Source: Dehalococcoidia bacterium (GTDB lineage Bacteria > Chloroflexota > Dehalococcoidia > Lucifugimonadales > UBA3495). From it: DNA of 53,308 nucleotides. Under the pieces are notes generated by a model. The model searched no databases, had not been told where the DNA came from, and worked only from the letters and a program-made list of their open reading frames with translations. The position numbers and the translations under genes are program-made. The stretch spans positions 1 to 53,308 of the forward strand of contig SHYG01000004.1 of assembly GCA_009692925.1 (NCBI GenBank). Direction: 5' to 3'. This document shows positions 9,961-17,630 of the stretch, one piece after another (position 1 is the stretch's first letter; each line of letters starts with the position of its first letter).

Positions 9961-10593
9961 CTACCGGTTAAGCTCGGGCCAGAACCGCTCCTCTTTCCAG
10001 GGGTCGGCGTTGTTGTTGTAGCCCCGCTGCTCCCAGAACCCTGGGGCGTCCTGGGGCATCAGCTCAATGCCGTTGACCCACTTGGCGCTCTTCCAGGCGT
10101 AGCGGCTGGGTATCAGGAGGCGCAGGGGCCAGCCGTGGTCCTTGCCCATCTCCTGGCCGTTCTGCTTGTGGGCAAAAAAGCCCTCTTCCATGCACACGTC
10201 CAGGGGGATGTTGGTAGTGTACCCGCCGTAGCTGTGGGCCATTACGAACGTGGCCTCGGCTTTGGGCATGGCCGGCCCCACCACTGCGGAGAAGGGGATG
10301 CCCTCCCAAGTCTGGTCCAGGGCGCTCCACTGGGTGACGCAGTGGAAGTCGGAGTTCAGGGTGGTCAACCCCTGGCCGAGGAACTGCGCCCAGGTTAACT
10401 CCAAGGGCCGGTCTACCAGGCCAAACACTCGCAGGCTCCAGGTTTTCAAGTCTATCTGGGGGGTTGGACCGTAGCTGAGCACCGGAAACTTCTGCGTGAC
10501 GTACTGGCCCGCGGGGACGCGTTCGCCGCGCCCTTGATCGGGGATCTTCTTGACCTTGTCGGGACTTTTGCCCCGCATGAAGTTTGGTTGCAT
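9961..10593 (-). CDS. Sulfite-oxidase-type molybdopterin oxidoreductase
   Basis: A 210-residue single-domain member of the SUOX/YedY molybdenum enzyme fold. The likely Mo-coordinating cysteine is in DFHCVTQWS (Cys85), followed by the pterin-binding stretch around AHSYGGYTTNIP and the conserved HGWPLRLLIPSRYAWKSAKW. There is no Tat signal and no heme domain, so it is probably cytoplasmic; the electron acceptor is unknown. Family members oxidise sulfite or reduce oxidised methionine and other S/N-oxides, and the substrate cannot be told here. It stands alone, with a degraded methyltransferase gene upstream. Confidence 0.85.
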   Translation of the reverse strand: MQPNFMRGKSPDKVKKIPDQGRGERVPAGQYVTQKFPVLSYGPTPQIDLKTWSLRVFGLVDRPLELTWAQFLGQGLTTLNSDFHCVTQWSALDQTWEGIPFSAVVGPAMPKAEATFVMAHSYGGYTTNIPLDVCMEEGFFAHKQNGQEMGKDHGWPLRLLIPSRYAWKSAKWVNGIELMPQDAPGFWEQRGYNNNADPWKEERFWPELNR

Positions 10594-10682
10594 TGTTCCC
10601 CCTGTTAAGCCAGTTTGAGATTAGAACATTCTACCTATTTGATGCCGGTACAACAAATGGCCTCATACCAGCATCGCCCTGA

Positions 10683-11505
10683 TCAATAGTAACTTTTCAG
10701 GGCATCCCCCAAGCGGGAGGTAATTTCCTCATTCGCCGCCTGAGCCTCGGCAGGAGGCAATTTACTCATAAGGTCGCGGGTGGTACCAGAGAATTGTTTG
10801 TGAGCAGCCCATAATTCAGCTGCCTGTTCCGGCCCAACAGGGGGCGGCACTTCTACCGTAACTGCCTGCACGTCCCGGAACTGAGCCTCTTTCAAGATGC
10901 TGGCTATTTTCCCCGGGGCACCCAAGCTAAAGGTCCCGGGTTGATTCGGCAGGGGTTGAGGCAACCCAGCTCGCCTTCGGATAACCTCGTACCCTATGGC
11001 AGTCCAGGGGTTGCGCTCAGGGGAAGAAAGAGCACTGATGGCGACGCGCCCGCCGGGTTTCAGTACACGTTGCATCTCCTTGGCTGCGGTTAGCGGCGAG
11101 GGAAAGAACATCATGCTGCCACGACAGAGGCTGACGTCAAAGGTGTTGTCGGGAAACCTCAGCCCCGCCGCATCCATCACCAGGAATTCCACATTAGATG
11201 AGGTTCATTCTCTGGGCGCGCTGCCTGGCCGCGTCCAGCATACCTGGTGACTGGTCTACCCCTATGATGTGCCCCTGGGTTCCCGCCAGACGTGCTACGG
11301 TGAGGGCAGGCTCGCCACTGCCTGTGGCCACATCAAGTATCCTTTGGCCCGGCTGTACATTGGCTATCGTTATAAGCTTATCGGTTATTGGCTGGAAAAA
11401 CCTCAGGAACAAGGCTTCATGGGCAAGACGAGCCTGAGCTACGACATCCCATTCCTGGCGTACCTGCTCCTTCAACACATCGGGGTCTGGATTCCGGCTA
11501 CTCAC
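10683..11505 (-). pseudogene. Class I SAM-dependent methyltransferase, split by a frameshift
   Basis: Two overlapping-family pieces lie in different frames. The first (GTG 11505, preceded by GGGAGGG) carries motif I, RILDVATGSGEPALTVA, and IIGVDQSPGML, and stops at 11194. The second continues with VEFLVMDAAGLRFPDNTFD and MQRVLKPGGRVAIS and ends at 10683. Near 11195 the first frame reads ...MNLI-stop while the other reads NVEFLV. One extra base in CTCATCTAATGTG would join them into a UbiE/Methyltransf_11 protein of about 273 residues. Substrate is unknown. It may be a true pseudogene or a one-base sequence error. Confidence 0.8.
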
Positions 11506-11588
11506 TACTACCCTCCCTTTATCAGCTTGTTAAAGACTTTCAGCAAAAATAAGGGGATGCTATCAGGCTGGGCCTCCCTAGCCGGGGA

Positions 11589-11696
11589 AGTCCCCTCGCG
11601 TACAAGGACGTGGCCGGCGTCATGAAGGTGGCCAACGAAGCCGGACTCTCGCGCCCGGTGGCTCGCCTCCGTCCCCTGTGGACAATCAAGGCCTAG
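11589..11696 (+). pseudogene. C-terminal remnant of rtcB (RNA ligase)
   Basis: About 35 codons (from near 11589 to TAG at 11694) read SPLAYKDVAGVMKVANEAGL and then SRPVARLRPLWTIKA. This matches the end of the tRNA-splicing/RNA-repair ligase RtcB, whose family tail resembles AYKDV...VARLRPLGVIKG. Everything upstream in this frame is unrelated and there is no start, so most of the gene is missing. The TAG overlaps the selD TAG in a shared CTAG palindrome (11693-11696), suggesting an intact ancestor had rtcB and selD converging tail to tail. Confidence 0.65.
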
Positions 11697-12739
11697 GGCA
11701 GCGCCTGAATCTGCCCCGCCGGGCCGGCGGTTATCTCGCCAATTGCGACGGCCTCAGCTACCCCGGCGGCCTTCAGCTCCTGCAGCAGGCGGGCCGCGTT
11801 GGCCTGGGCCACGGAGATGAGCAGCCCGCCGGAGGTCTGCGCGTCGCACAGCAGCAACTGCTCTCGCTGGGTGAGGCTGGGGTGCCACCGCACGGTGTCG
11901 GATACGCCTTGCAGGTTGCGGTGGGTGCCGCCGGGGGCCACGCCCTGGTCCAGTAGCTCCCAAACTCCCGGCAGCACCGGCACCTGCGACAGGTGTATCT
12001 GAGCCGCCACCTTGCTACCCCGCACCATGCCCCGTAGGTGGCCCATCAGGCCAAAGCCGGTGACATCGGTGCAGGCGTGGGCGCCCACGCGGGTCATGAC
12101 CTCCGCGGCGGCGCGGTTCAGGGTGGACATAGTATCTACCGCCCGTTGCAGCACCTCTTTGGGCGCCTTGCGCTGCTTGCCGGCGGTGGTGATGATGCCG
12201 GTGCCCAGGGGTTTGGTCAGCACCAGCACGTCGCCGGGACGCGCGCCGGCGTTGGTCACCTGCTTGCCGGGCGGCACCAGCCCCACTACGGCCAGGCCGT
12301 ACTTGGGCTCCGGGTCATCCACCGTGTGCCCGCCCACGATGAGGCATCCTGCCTCTGCAGCCTTAGAGTACCCGCCGCGCAGAATCTCCGCCAGCACTGT
12401 CTTGTCCAGGGAAGCCGGAAAGCCCACGATGTTCAGTGCGATCAAGGGCTTGCCCCCCATGGCGTAGACGTCGCTCAGGGAGTTGGCGGCGGCAATGGCG
12501 CCGTACTCGAAGGGGTCGTCGGTAATGGGAGGGAAAAAGTCAACAGTGAAGACCAGCGCCGTCTCGTCGTTCAAGCGATACACGGCGGCGTCGTCCCCGG
12601 TCTCAATGCCCACCAGGAGGTCGGGGTGGGACATGGCGGGCAGCTTGCTCAGGACCTGGACCAGGTCCTCAATGCTGAGCTTGGCGGCTCAACCGGCGCA
12701 GTGGGACAGTTCGGTCAGGCGGAGTTCTTTGCCCTGCAT
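11693..12739 (-). CDS. selD: Selenide, water dikinase SelD (selenoprotein, in-frame UGA = Sec17)
   Basis: SelD makes selenophosphate from selenide and ATP, the selenium donor for selenocysteine and selenouridine. Starting at ATG 12739 (AAGGAG 7 bases upstream) the protein has 348 residues, the family length. Residues 8-20 read LTELSHCAG-U-AAK, so the TGA at 12691-12689 is codon 17, exactly the catalytic Cys/Sec position of SelD. The rest is intact: GDDAAVY, DFFPPITDDPFEYG, GGHTVDDPEPKYGL, TDVTGFGLMGH and the final CDAQTSGGLL. A bSECIS-like hairpin follows the UGA. An annotator treating UGA as stop would start at 12634 and lose the active site. Confidence 0.93.
12647..12680 (-). promoter_or_regulatory. 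bSECIS-like hairpin for UGA recoding in selD
   Basis: Beginning 8 bases after the UGA, the mRNA folds as GCUCAG (12680-12675) with CUGAGC (12652-12647), and above an asymmetric bulge as GACCUG (12667-12662) with CAGGUC (12658-12653). The apical loop GUC has G first and lies 27 bases after the UGA. A short apical stem-loop with an early loop G roughly 16-37 bases downstream is the known bacterial SECIS pattern read by SelB. Confidence 0.75.
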
Positions 12740-12860
12740 CTTCCAACTCCTTACGCTTCGCTAAGACAAGCCTCGGCTAATCCAGAATCTACTCTGGCAG
12801 CGTGACGCCCTAATGTTACCATAGCTGGAGCGGCGTGGCCTACTGGACGCCTGCGGGACA

Positions 12861-12892
12861 AAAAAGGGCGGACCCGCAGGCCCGCCCTTGGA
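12861..12892 (-). terminator. Rho-independent terminator (minus strand)
   Basis: On the minus strand AGGGCGGGCC, a short loop and GGTCCGCCCT are followed by TTTTTTG. It lies upstream of selD and just after the stop of the small disrupted reading frame at 12918-13212, so it would end a leftward transcript from there. Confidence 0.75.
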
Positions 12893-12917
12893 GCACCTGG
12901 TTAATCCTGGCCTGGGT

Positions 12918-13212
12918 TTACCCGACCAAACCGAACCAGCGTCCAGCCTTCTTGCGGCTGAGAGCGGCGTCTTCCGCAGGCGGTTTGGCTTGGGGCACGG
13001 CTGCGGCGGCCGGGCTGGCCTTAGCAGGGTGCTGAAAAAGGGGTCGACGGCCCGAAATCGTCCCAATTTTCGTATCTGAGAGTCCGTCCATTTTTCGCAA
13101 AATCGGGGGTTTTCAGCAGGCTGCTAAACCCTGACATTTTCCCTGGACAACGACACAACGCCAGTTGCCCTATCTGCCTTAGGATCGGCCTTTTGGGCTC
13201 TTCCAGCGTCAT
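12918..13212 (-). pseudogene. Possible small ORF interrupted by MITE copy 1
   Basis: Reading leftward from ATG 13212 (or 13260), the frame runs to ...CPGKMSGF and enters the MITE. If the MITE is removed leaving one TA, the same frame continues as KASPAAAAVPQAKPPAEDAA, then LSRKKAGRWFGLVG and a stop at 12918. That gives about 63 residues, followed by a good terminator. I recognise no family; the tail is Ala/Pro rich and basic. The coding call is tentative, because no clear ribosome binding site is seen. Confidence 0.35.
13022..13126 (+). mobile_element. 105-bp MITE, copy 1 (TA target duplication)
   Basis: Flanked by TA on both sides, with imperfect terminal inverted repeats GCAGGGTGCTGAAAA (left) and TTTTCAGCAGGCTGC (right). 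Three further copies of identical 105-bp span, differing by only a few bases, lie at 15574-15678, 33142-33246 (inverted) and 52641-52745. TA duplication and short inverted ends are typical of IS630/Tc1-mariner-type non-autonomous elements. No transposase is in the window. Confidence 0.9.
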
Positions 13213-13622
13213 CCCGCCTGGAGCCTCCTCCCCAGGGCCGGTAGTCGCCCTACCTTCCAACCCGTTCCAGCAGGCAAACGCTCAACGTCTTGGCAAGTAA
13301 ACCTGCGGACCACCAGCCCAGATAGGCAATCTGTCCCCTACCAATGATCTCATCCTAATGGCATGATGAATTAACTAAACATATTCGGTTGTTTTTACGA
13401 AAGTCATGCTTCTTGCGATGTTTTGTCCCGATTGACACGATATTCCCACACTAGTATCATTGCCATGCAGCGCAGCTTTTGCTCGTCACCCCTTTCCACT
13501 GCATGCTCAATGCTGCGCCAGATTTGGCGAGGAGCAGAATCCTTACCGATCAGGGGCGCTGAGTTAGTTCCACGGACTGGGTCAACACCAAGCTGCAAGC
13601 ATGTTAGGGACAGGAGAATGCT
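13127..13622. other. Intergenic region upstream of the binding-protein gene
   Basis: About 500 bases. The left 85 bases may be the front of a disrupted small leftward ORF. The right part holds a strong rightward promoter at 13432-13460 and a leader of about 155 bases. Between 13260 and 13430 I see nothing convincing. Confidence 0.5.
13432..13460 (+). promoter_or_regulatory. Sigma70 promoter for the substrate-binding protein gene
   Basis: Perfect TTGACA (13432-13437), a 17-base spacer and TATCAT (13455-13460). Transcription would begin near 13467 and leave a leader of about 155 bases before the ATG at 13623. Confidence 0.7.
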
Positions 13623-15380
13623 ATGACACACTTACGCGGATCCCTCGGGTCCACGTACTCCAAAGTTATCGCTTCAGTGCTTATGTTGTTCTTACTGCTG
13701 GTGGTCGGATGCGGCGCAGCTGCTACCGCTACCCCGGCCCCCCTTGCCACCACAACACCGTCGCCTGCTGCGGGCGCCAGCGCTACTCCCACGGCCATGC
13801 CCCGGGCTACGGCGGCCCCAACGGTGCCGGCGGTCAACCCCGGCAAGGTGACCTGGATGATCGGCGACTTTGGCAACGGGCGGTTCGACCCCACCTTTAC
13901 TACCAGCAACAGCCAAGACTACACCCGACTAACCCACGGCTTCCTCGTCTCTTCCAACGCCAAGGAAGGGCGCAGGGAGGTCGTCCCCGGCATCGCCAGC
14001 GATTGGAAGGTATCCAGTGATAGCCTGACCTGGACCTTCACCATCAGGAAGGGGGTCAAGTTCCACGATGGGACGGAAGTGACCGCGGAGGATGCGGTCT
14101 GGAGCCTCCGGCATATCATGGGCCCGCAGGCTGTGGAGTACGCCACTACCTCGGCTACCGTACTGGCCCGCATAGTGGATCGAATTGAACAGACTGGGCC
14201 AGACCAGGTGAGTGTGACCACCAAGGTTCCCACCGCTGGCTTCCCTACAGGTATTTCGGAAGCAGGTTCAAGTCCCCACGGCTTCGTCCTGCCCAAGCGG
14301 GCGACTCTGCACGATCTAAAGGATGAAGAGGCCTATGACCGCAACCCCATTGGAGCTGGACTCGGGAAACTGGTGAAGCAGGTTCCGGCGGCCCAAATGA
14401 CCTTCGAGCGATTCGCCGACTACTACTATCAGCCTAAGAACGGACTCCCCACCGACAAACGGCTGAATTTCACCCTATTGGACCTGCGGCTGATCTCCGA
14501 GGAAGCTACTCGGATGGCTGCCCTACGGGCCGGAGAGGCCGACATCGCGCCGGTCAGCCTGTCGTCACGCAAGCAGGTAGAAGCCGGGGGCGGCCGCTTG
14601 GTGTTCGGTCAGGAAGGGGTATACGTTGAAATCTTTCAAATGGGATGCATGAGACCCGAGAACCCGTGTCATGACCGGCGGGTGCGCCAGGCCCTCAGCT
14701 ACGCCATGGACAGGGGTATAATACGGGACCGCCTTTATGGGGGCCCCGAAGTGTTGCAGGTAAAGGGGTGGGGCGCCGTCACCCCCAGCTCCATTGGCTA
14801 CAGCCCAGAGCTGGATCCCTTCCCTTTTGATCCGGTCAAGGCCCGGCAACTCCTTGCTGAGGCTGGGTATCCTGGCGGCAAGGGCTTCGGCAAGCTGGTC
14901 ATCAACACCCTGGTGTCCACCTCGGCTCCCTTGCTGCCCGAGTCGGCGCAGATTGGCGCTGGGGACTGGAGGAAAGAGCTGGGGCTGGACGTGGAGGTGA
15001 AGGTGTGGGACGCCGCAGCCTTGCAAAAGACCGTCAGCCTCACCGAGGACCTCTACGGCCAGATATTTTGGCGGGCCAACCAGACCGAACTGGATGCGTC
15101 GCGCCTGCTGCGTAAGTTTTACGCGGACCCAGAGCAGAAAAGCCGGCGCCATGACGACCCCGAGTTACTCGCGCTAACGGGAAAAGCTCTGACCGTATTC
15201 GACTCGGTAGAGCGGGAAAAGGCCCTCAACAGCGCCTACCGGCGTATGAGGGACGAGGCTTATGACATACCCCTCGGCTATTTCAATATTCCCTGGGGTG
15301 TGGGACCCCGCATCCAGACCTGGCAGCCCGACCCGCTGGCCTTCCATATCTCGGCTCTGCATACGATAACACTGAAGTAA
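13623..15380 (+). CDS. ABC transporter substrate-binding lipoprotein, peptide/family 5
   Basis: A 585-residue solute-binding protein of the oligopeptide/dipeptide type (SBP_bac_5). It begins with a lipoprotein signal: positive residues, a hydrophobic core (VIASVLMLFLLLVV) and lipobox VVGC with Cys30, then a Thr/Pro/Ala-rich tether. The mature part has the family pattern: GIASDWKVSSDSLTWTFTIR, KGVKFHDGTEVTAEDAVWS and RRVRQALSYAMDRGII. It would sit on the outer face of the membrane and deliver peptides or similar ligands to a permease. No permease or ATPase genes are adjacent, so it is an orphan. The gene ends about 190 bases before a MITE. Confidence 0.9.
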   Translation: MTHLRGSLGSTYSKVIASVLMLFLLLVVGCGAAATATPAPLATTTPSPAAGASATPTAMPRATAAPTVPAVNPGKVTWMIGDFGNGRFDPTFTTSNSQDYTRLTHGFLVSSNAKEGRREVVPGIASDWKVSSDSLTWTFTIRKGVKFHDGTEVTAEDAVWSLRHIMGPQAVEYATTSATVLARIVDRIEQTGPDQVSVTTKVPTAGFPTGISEAGSSPHGFVLPKRATLHDLKDEEAYDRNPIGAGLGKLVKQVPAAQMTFERFADYYYQPKNGLPTDKRLNFTLLDLRLISEEATRMAALRAGEADIAPVSLSSRKQVEAGGGRLVFGQEGVYVEIFQMGCMRPENPCHDRRVRQALSYAMDRGIIRDRLYGGPEVLQVKGWGAVTPSSIGYSPELDPFPFDPVKARQLLAEAGYPGGKGFGKLVINTLVSTSAPLLPESAQIGAGDWRKELGLDVEVKVWDAAALQKTVSLTEDLYGQIFWRANQTELDASRLLRKFYADPEQKSRRHDDPELLALTGKALTVFDSVEREKALNSAYRRMRDEAYDIPLGYFNIPWGVGPRIQTWQPDPLAFHISALHTITLK

Positions 15381-15573
15381 AGACGAAGGGTGTCCGTCGG
15401 CCATAAGGAGGGCCGCTTAAGCGGCCAGCGGCGACCTCGCCCGCTTTGTGAGCCAGCCCACCCCCGAGGGGCCGACACGAATGGTTTTGGCTAGATCGAA
15501 TCAGCGACTACTGGGAGGTAGATGATGGCATACACTTGGGCCCAGCCCCCCAAATCGTTGGCAACAGCCTTTT
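15381..15573. other. Gap with a short ORF cut by MITE copy 2
   Basis: GGGAGG followed by ATG (15524) opens a frame MMAYTWAQPPKSLATAF that runs into the MITE and stops there. Removing the MITE extends it to 27 codons, ending LRVCGRDPGS. It could be the first codons of a lost gene or chance. A GGCCGCTTAAGCGGCC palindrome lies at 15411-15426. Confidence 0.3.
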
Positions 15574-15678
15574 TAGCAGGGTGCTGAAAAAGGGGTCGAC
15601 GGCCCGAAATCGTCCCAATTTTCGTATTTGAGAGTCCGTCCACTTTTCGCAAAATCGGGGTTTTTCAGCAGCCTGCTA
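15574..15678 (+). mobile_element. 105-bp MITE, copy 2
   Basis: TA-flanked, same orientation and length as copy 1, with right end CAGCAGCCTGC, a better match to the left end than in copy 1. It lies between the 3' ends of the convergent binding-protein and pilin genes. Confidence 0.9.
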
Positions 15679-15738
15679 AGGGTTTGTGGCCGAGATCCAG
15701 GGTCCTAGACCGACCACAGCTCCAGGGGGTTCAGTTGG

Positions 15739-16161
15739 TTAAGTGCAAGTGGGTGGCGACCCAGCGGTGGCGACCTCCAACTGCTCCGTGATCTGGCCCT
15801 GGGCGTCGAAGCAGTAGGAGTAGACGGTGGTTTTATCCTGCAGGTAGGCCTCCAGGCCCACGGCACCGGGATCGGTGGTGTCCTCAACGGGTTGGCTGGT
15901 CCAGACTTGTACAGATGTGTCTCCGCTGTCTACGGGGGTAACGGTCTGGGTCGCCTTGTCGGCCATCATGGCGTTCATAGCGGTCTGCACCGACTCAGAC
16001 TCCGCCGCCTTGGCGCCCTCTTCGCCGGAGCCGATGAACCGGCCGATGTTGGGTATGATGACCGCGGCCAAGACGGCGATGATGCCGACCACCACGATCA
16101 TCTCAATGAGGGTGAATCCCTTCTGGCCCCGGGCTACACGGTTGATAAACTTCTTCAGCAT
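15739..16161 (-). CDS. Type IV pilin / pseudopilin
   Basis: A 140-residue prepilin. The short basic leader ends in GQKG, and cleavage between Gly15 and Phe16 would expose FTLIEMIVVVGIIAVLAAVI, with Glu5 of the mature protein and the hydrophobic assembly helix. The rest is a small polar head with two cysteines near the C-terminus (SYC and PTCT), likely a disulfide loop. It would be processed by a prepilin peptidase and assembled into a pilus or type II secretion pseudopilus. GGAGG lies upstream of the ATG. No other pilus genes are here. Confidence 0.9.
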   Translation of the reverse strand: MLKKFINRVARGQKGFTLIEMIVVVGIIAVLAAVIIPNIGRFIGSGEEGAKAAESESVQTAMNAMMADKATQTVTPVDSGDTSVQVWTSQPVEDTTDPGAVGLEAYLQDKTTVYSYCFDAQGQITEQLEVATAGSPPTCT

Positions 16162-16683
16162 CGCGTTCTTGCCTCCACTTTCATTTGACTTGCCTTTGCC
16201 AATGTCCTTCCACCGAAGGTCGGGGTCTGGGCTATTCGGGTGTGCCAGGAACCCTACATCCTTCCTGCCTCCAGCCTGAAACCTTGTCCCTCACCTGAAG
16301 GACTGCTGCGGTTACCTCCACCCACCAGACCGTTACTCAGTTTTACTTTAACCAACTCACAGGCGTATCCCGGCGGCTGGCCGTTGTCTCACGTCAACCT
16401 CACAAATGGCGGATTGGGGGACGCAAATCCCCCCACTGCCCCTTTGCAAAGGGGGGAACCGTCTAGCCCCCCTTTCGTAAAGGGGGGTTGGGGGGATTTG
16501 CGTCCCAGATGCTTCCCAAACGCATTAGATGTTTACGCCAGGGTGTTTAACCGGCGCTGCCCCAAACCCGGAAAGGTTGCGCGGTTGCTGTCAGGGGGCT
16601 ATTCTTGAACGGTAACGGAGGGGGAGTGGTTGGGAGGCGGGACGGTGAACGAGTCTGGGGCCGGAGAGGCCCAGTGAGGATAT
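16162..16683. other. Intergenic region with a large palindromic repeat
   Basis: About 520 bases without a convincing gene. It holds the pilin upstream region and a long repeat at 16419-16505. Short open frames here have repeat-derived composition. Confidence 0.5.
16419..16505. repeat. CCCCCCTTTG-family composite palindrome
   Basis: Outer arms GGACGCAAATCCCCCC and GGGGGGATTTGCGTCC enclose two smaller palindromes (CCCCTTTGCAAAGGGG and CCCCCCTTTCGTAAAGGGGGG). It is related to the palindrome at 3792-3843. Confidence 0.75.
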
Positions 16684-16875
16684 ATGGCAGGCGAAAAAGA
16701 AACTTACCGGGTAACTTTGAACACGGACCACATGGCGTTTATCCAGTCGTCCCAGGTGCAGTACGACATTGCCGATGACGATAAGACGCTGCGGATTATC
16801 CTGGACTACGTATTGAGCAACCCTGGGTTGCACCAGGACATTTTCACCGAGGTGCGCTGCCTGCGGTGCGAGTAG
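16684..16875 (+). CDS. Small protein ending in RCLRC
   Basis: A 63-residue protein. A short beta-like start (YRVTLNTDHMAFIQSS) and a helix (DKTLRIILDYVLSN) resemble ribbon-helix-helix-type small regulators, but I cannot place it in a named family. It ends with IFTEVRCLRCE, a CxxC that could bind metal. A GAGG lies about 8 bases before the ATG. It has no close partner and is flanked by repeat-rich DNA on both sides. Confidence 0.5.
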   Translation: MAGEKETYRVTLNTDHMAFIQSSQVQYDIADDDKTLRIILDYVLSNPGLHQDIFTEVRCLRCE

Positions 16876-17198
16876 GGGGGACTAGGCCTGTCTAACCACA
16901 GGGCGCACAGAGGACGCAGAGAATCGACGTTTTTTGCCGGCTGTCTCAGAAGGTGTTTAAAAAGCTCCGCCCCTTACCTAAAAGGGGAGGAGGACGGGCC
17001 GTCCCGTCCCCCCTTACGAAGGGGGGACTACAGGGGGGTCGTGCCCCGACTTCCGCCGCGGTGCCTCCCGAGTGCCTCCCGACATAGGGACATAGGGACG
17101 GCGCTGGGCGCAGACCACCCCCTCTGTATCTCCCCTTTCGTAAGGGGGAGAAGGGACTTCTTAAACCCGCTCTCTGCGGTTAAATGTACTTTGGGCCT
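16876..17198. repeat. Repeat-dense gap
   Basis: About 320 bases with no gene. It contains a CACAGAG-family fragment (16896-16923), CCCCCCTTxxGAAGGGGGG-type palindromes (16971-17041 and about 17130-17150), and the inverted copy of the 27-bp repeat (17071-17097). A CTCTGCGGTTAAA piece near 17171 looks like the other arm of the CACAGAG element, so the inner repeats may have landed inside it. Confidence 0.6.
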
Positions 17199-17630
17199 CT
17201 ACCGCTTGCTAATCTGCTTGGCCGCTTCCAGCGCCAGGTAGTAGCCGAACACGCCGAAGCCGTAGACGGAGCCCTTGCAGACGGGCTGGATGGCGGATAC
17301 TGACCCTCGCGCGGTGGGGTTAGAGGCGTGCACCTCAATCACCGGGAAGCGCACCTGGGTGATGGCGCCCCGCAGCGGCCCGCTCAGGGAGGTGTAGCCC
17401 GCGGGGTTAATCAGCGCCGCGTCAAACTGCCGCTCGTGGGCGTCGTATAGCGCGTTAACCACCTCGCCCTCAATGTTGGAGTGGAAGATCTCCACGTCCA
17501 CGCCCAGGCTGTCGGCGTAGCCCCGAATCTGCTCGTTAATCTGCTCCAAAGTAGTAGTGCCGAAAATCTCGATCTGGGCCTTGCCCCGCATGTTCATGCC
17601 TGCGCCTTGAATCACCAGCACTTGAGTCAT
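17199..17630 (-). CDS. AroQ-like protein (type II dehydroquinase fold, altered active site)
   Basis: A 143-residue protein of the type II 3-dehydroquinate dehydratase family (normal length about 145). It keeps INPAGY, the EVHASN histidine motif and the closing GFGVFGYYLAL. The first catalytic motif differs: where the family has NGPNLNLLGxREPxxYG, this protein has QGAGMNMRGKAQIEIFG, so the usual Arg and the catalytic Tyr are Ala and Phe. The shikimate activity is therefore doubtful. The start at 17630 has GGGAGG upstream and overlaps the stop of the upstream protoglobin gene (ATGA), so the two are translationally coupled. Confidence 0.8.
   Translation of the reverse strand: MTQVLVIQGAGMNMRGKAQIEIFGTTTLEQINEQIRGYADSLGVDVEIFHSNIEGEVVNALYDAHERQFDAALINPAGYTSLSGPLRGAITQVRFPVIEVHASNPTARGSVSAIQPVCKGSVYGFGVFGYYLALEAAKQISKR

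Noticed and set aside
12689-12691. TGA before selD as a nonsense mutation
   Set aside because: It falls exactly at the catalytic Cys/Sec site and is followed by a recoding hairpin, unlike the TGA codons in the two pseudogenes.
13404-13631. Leftward 75-codon open frame upstream of the binding-protein gene
   Set aside because: It overlaps a strong rightward promoter and the leader, and has no recognisable protein pattern.
16419-16505. CRISPR array
   Set aside because: The repeated units are palindromes without regular spacers, and no cas genes are present.
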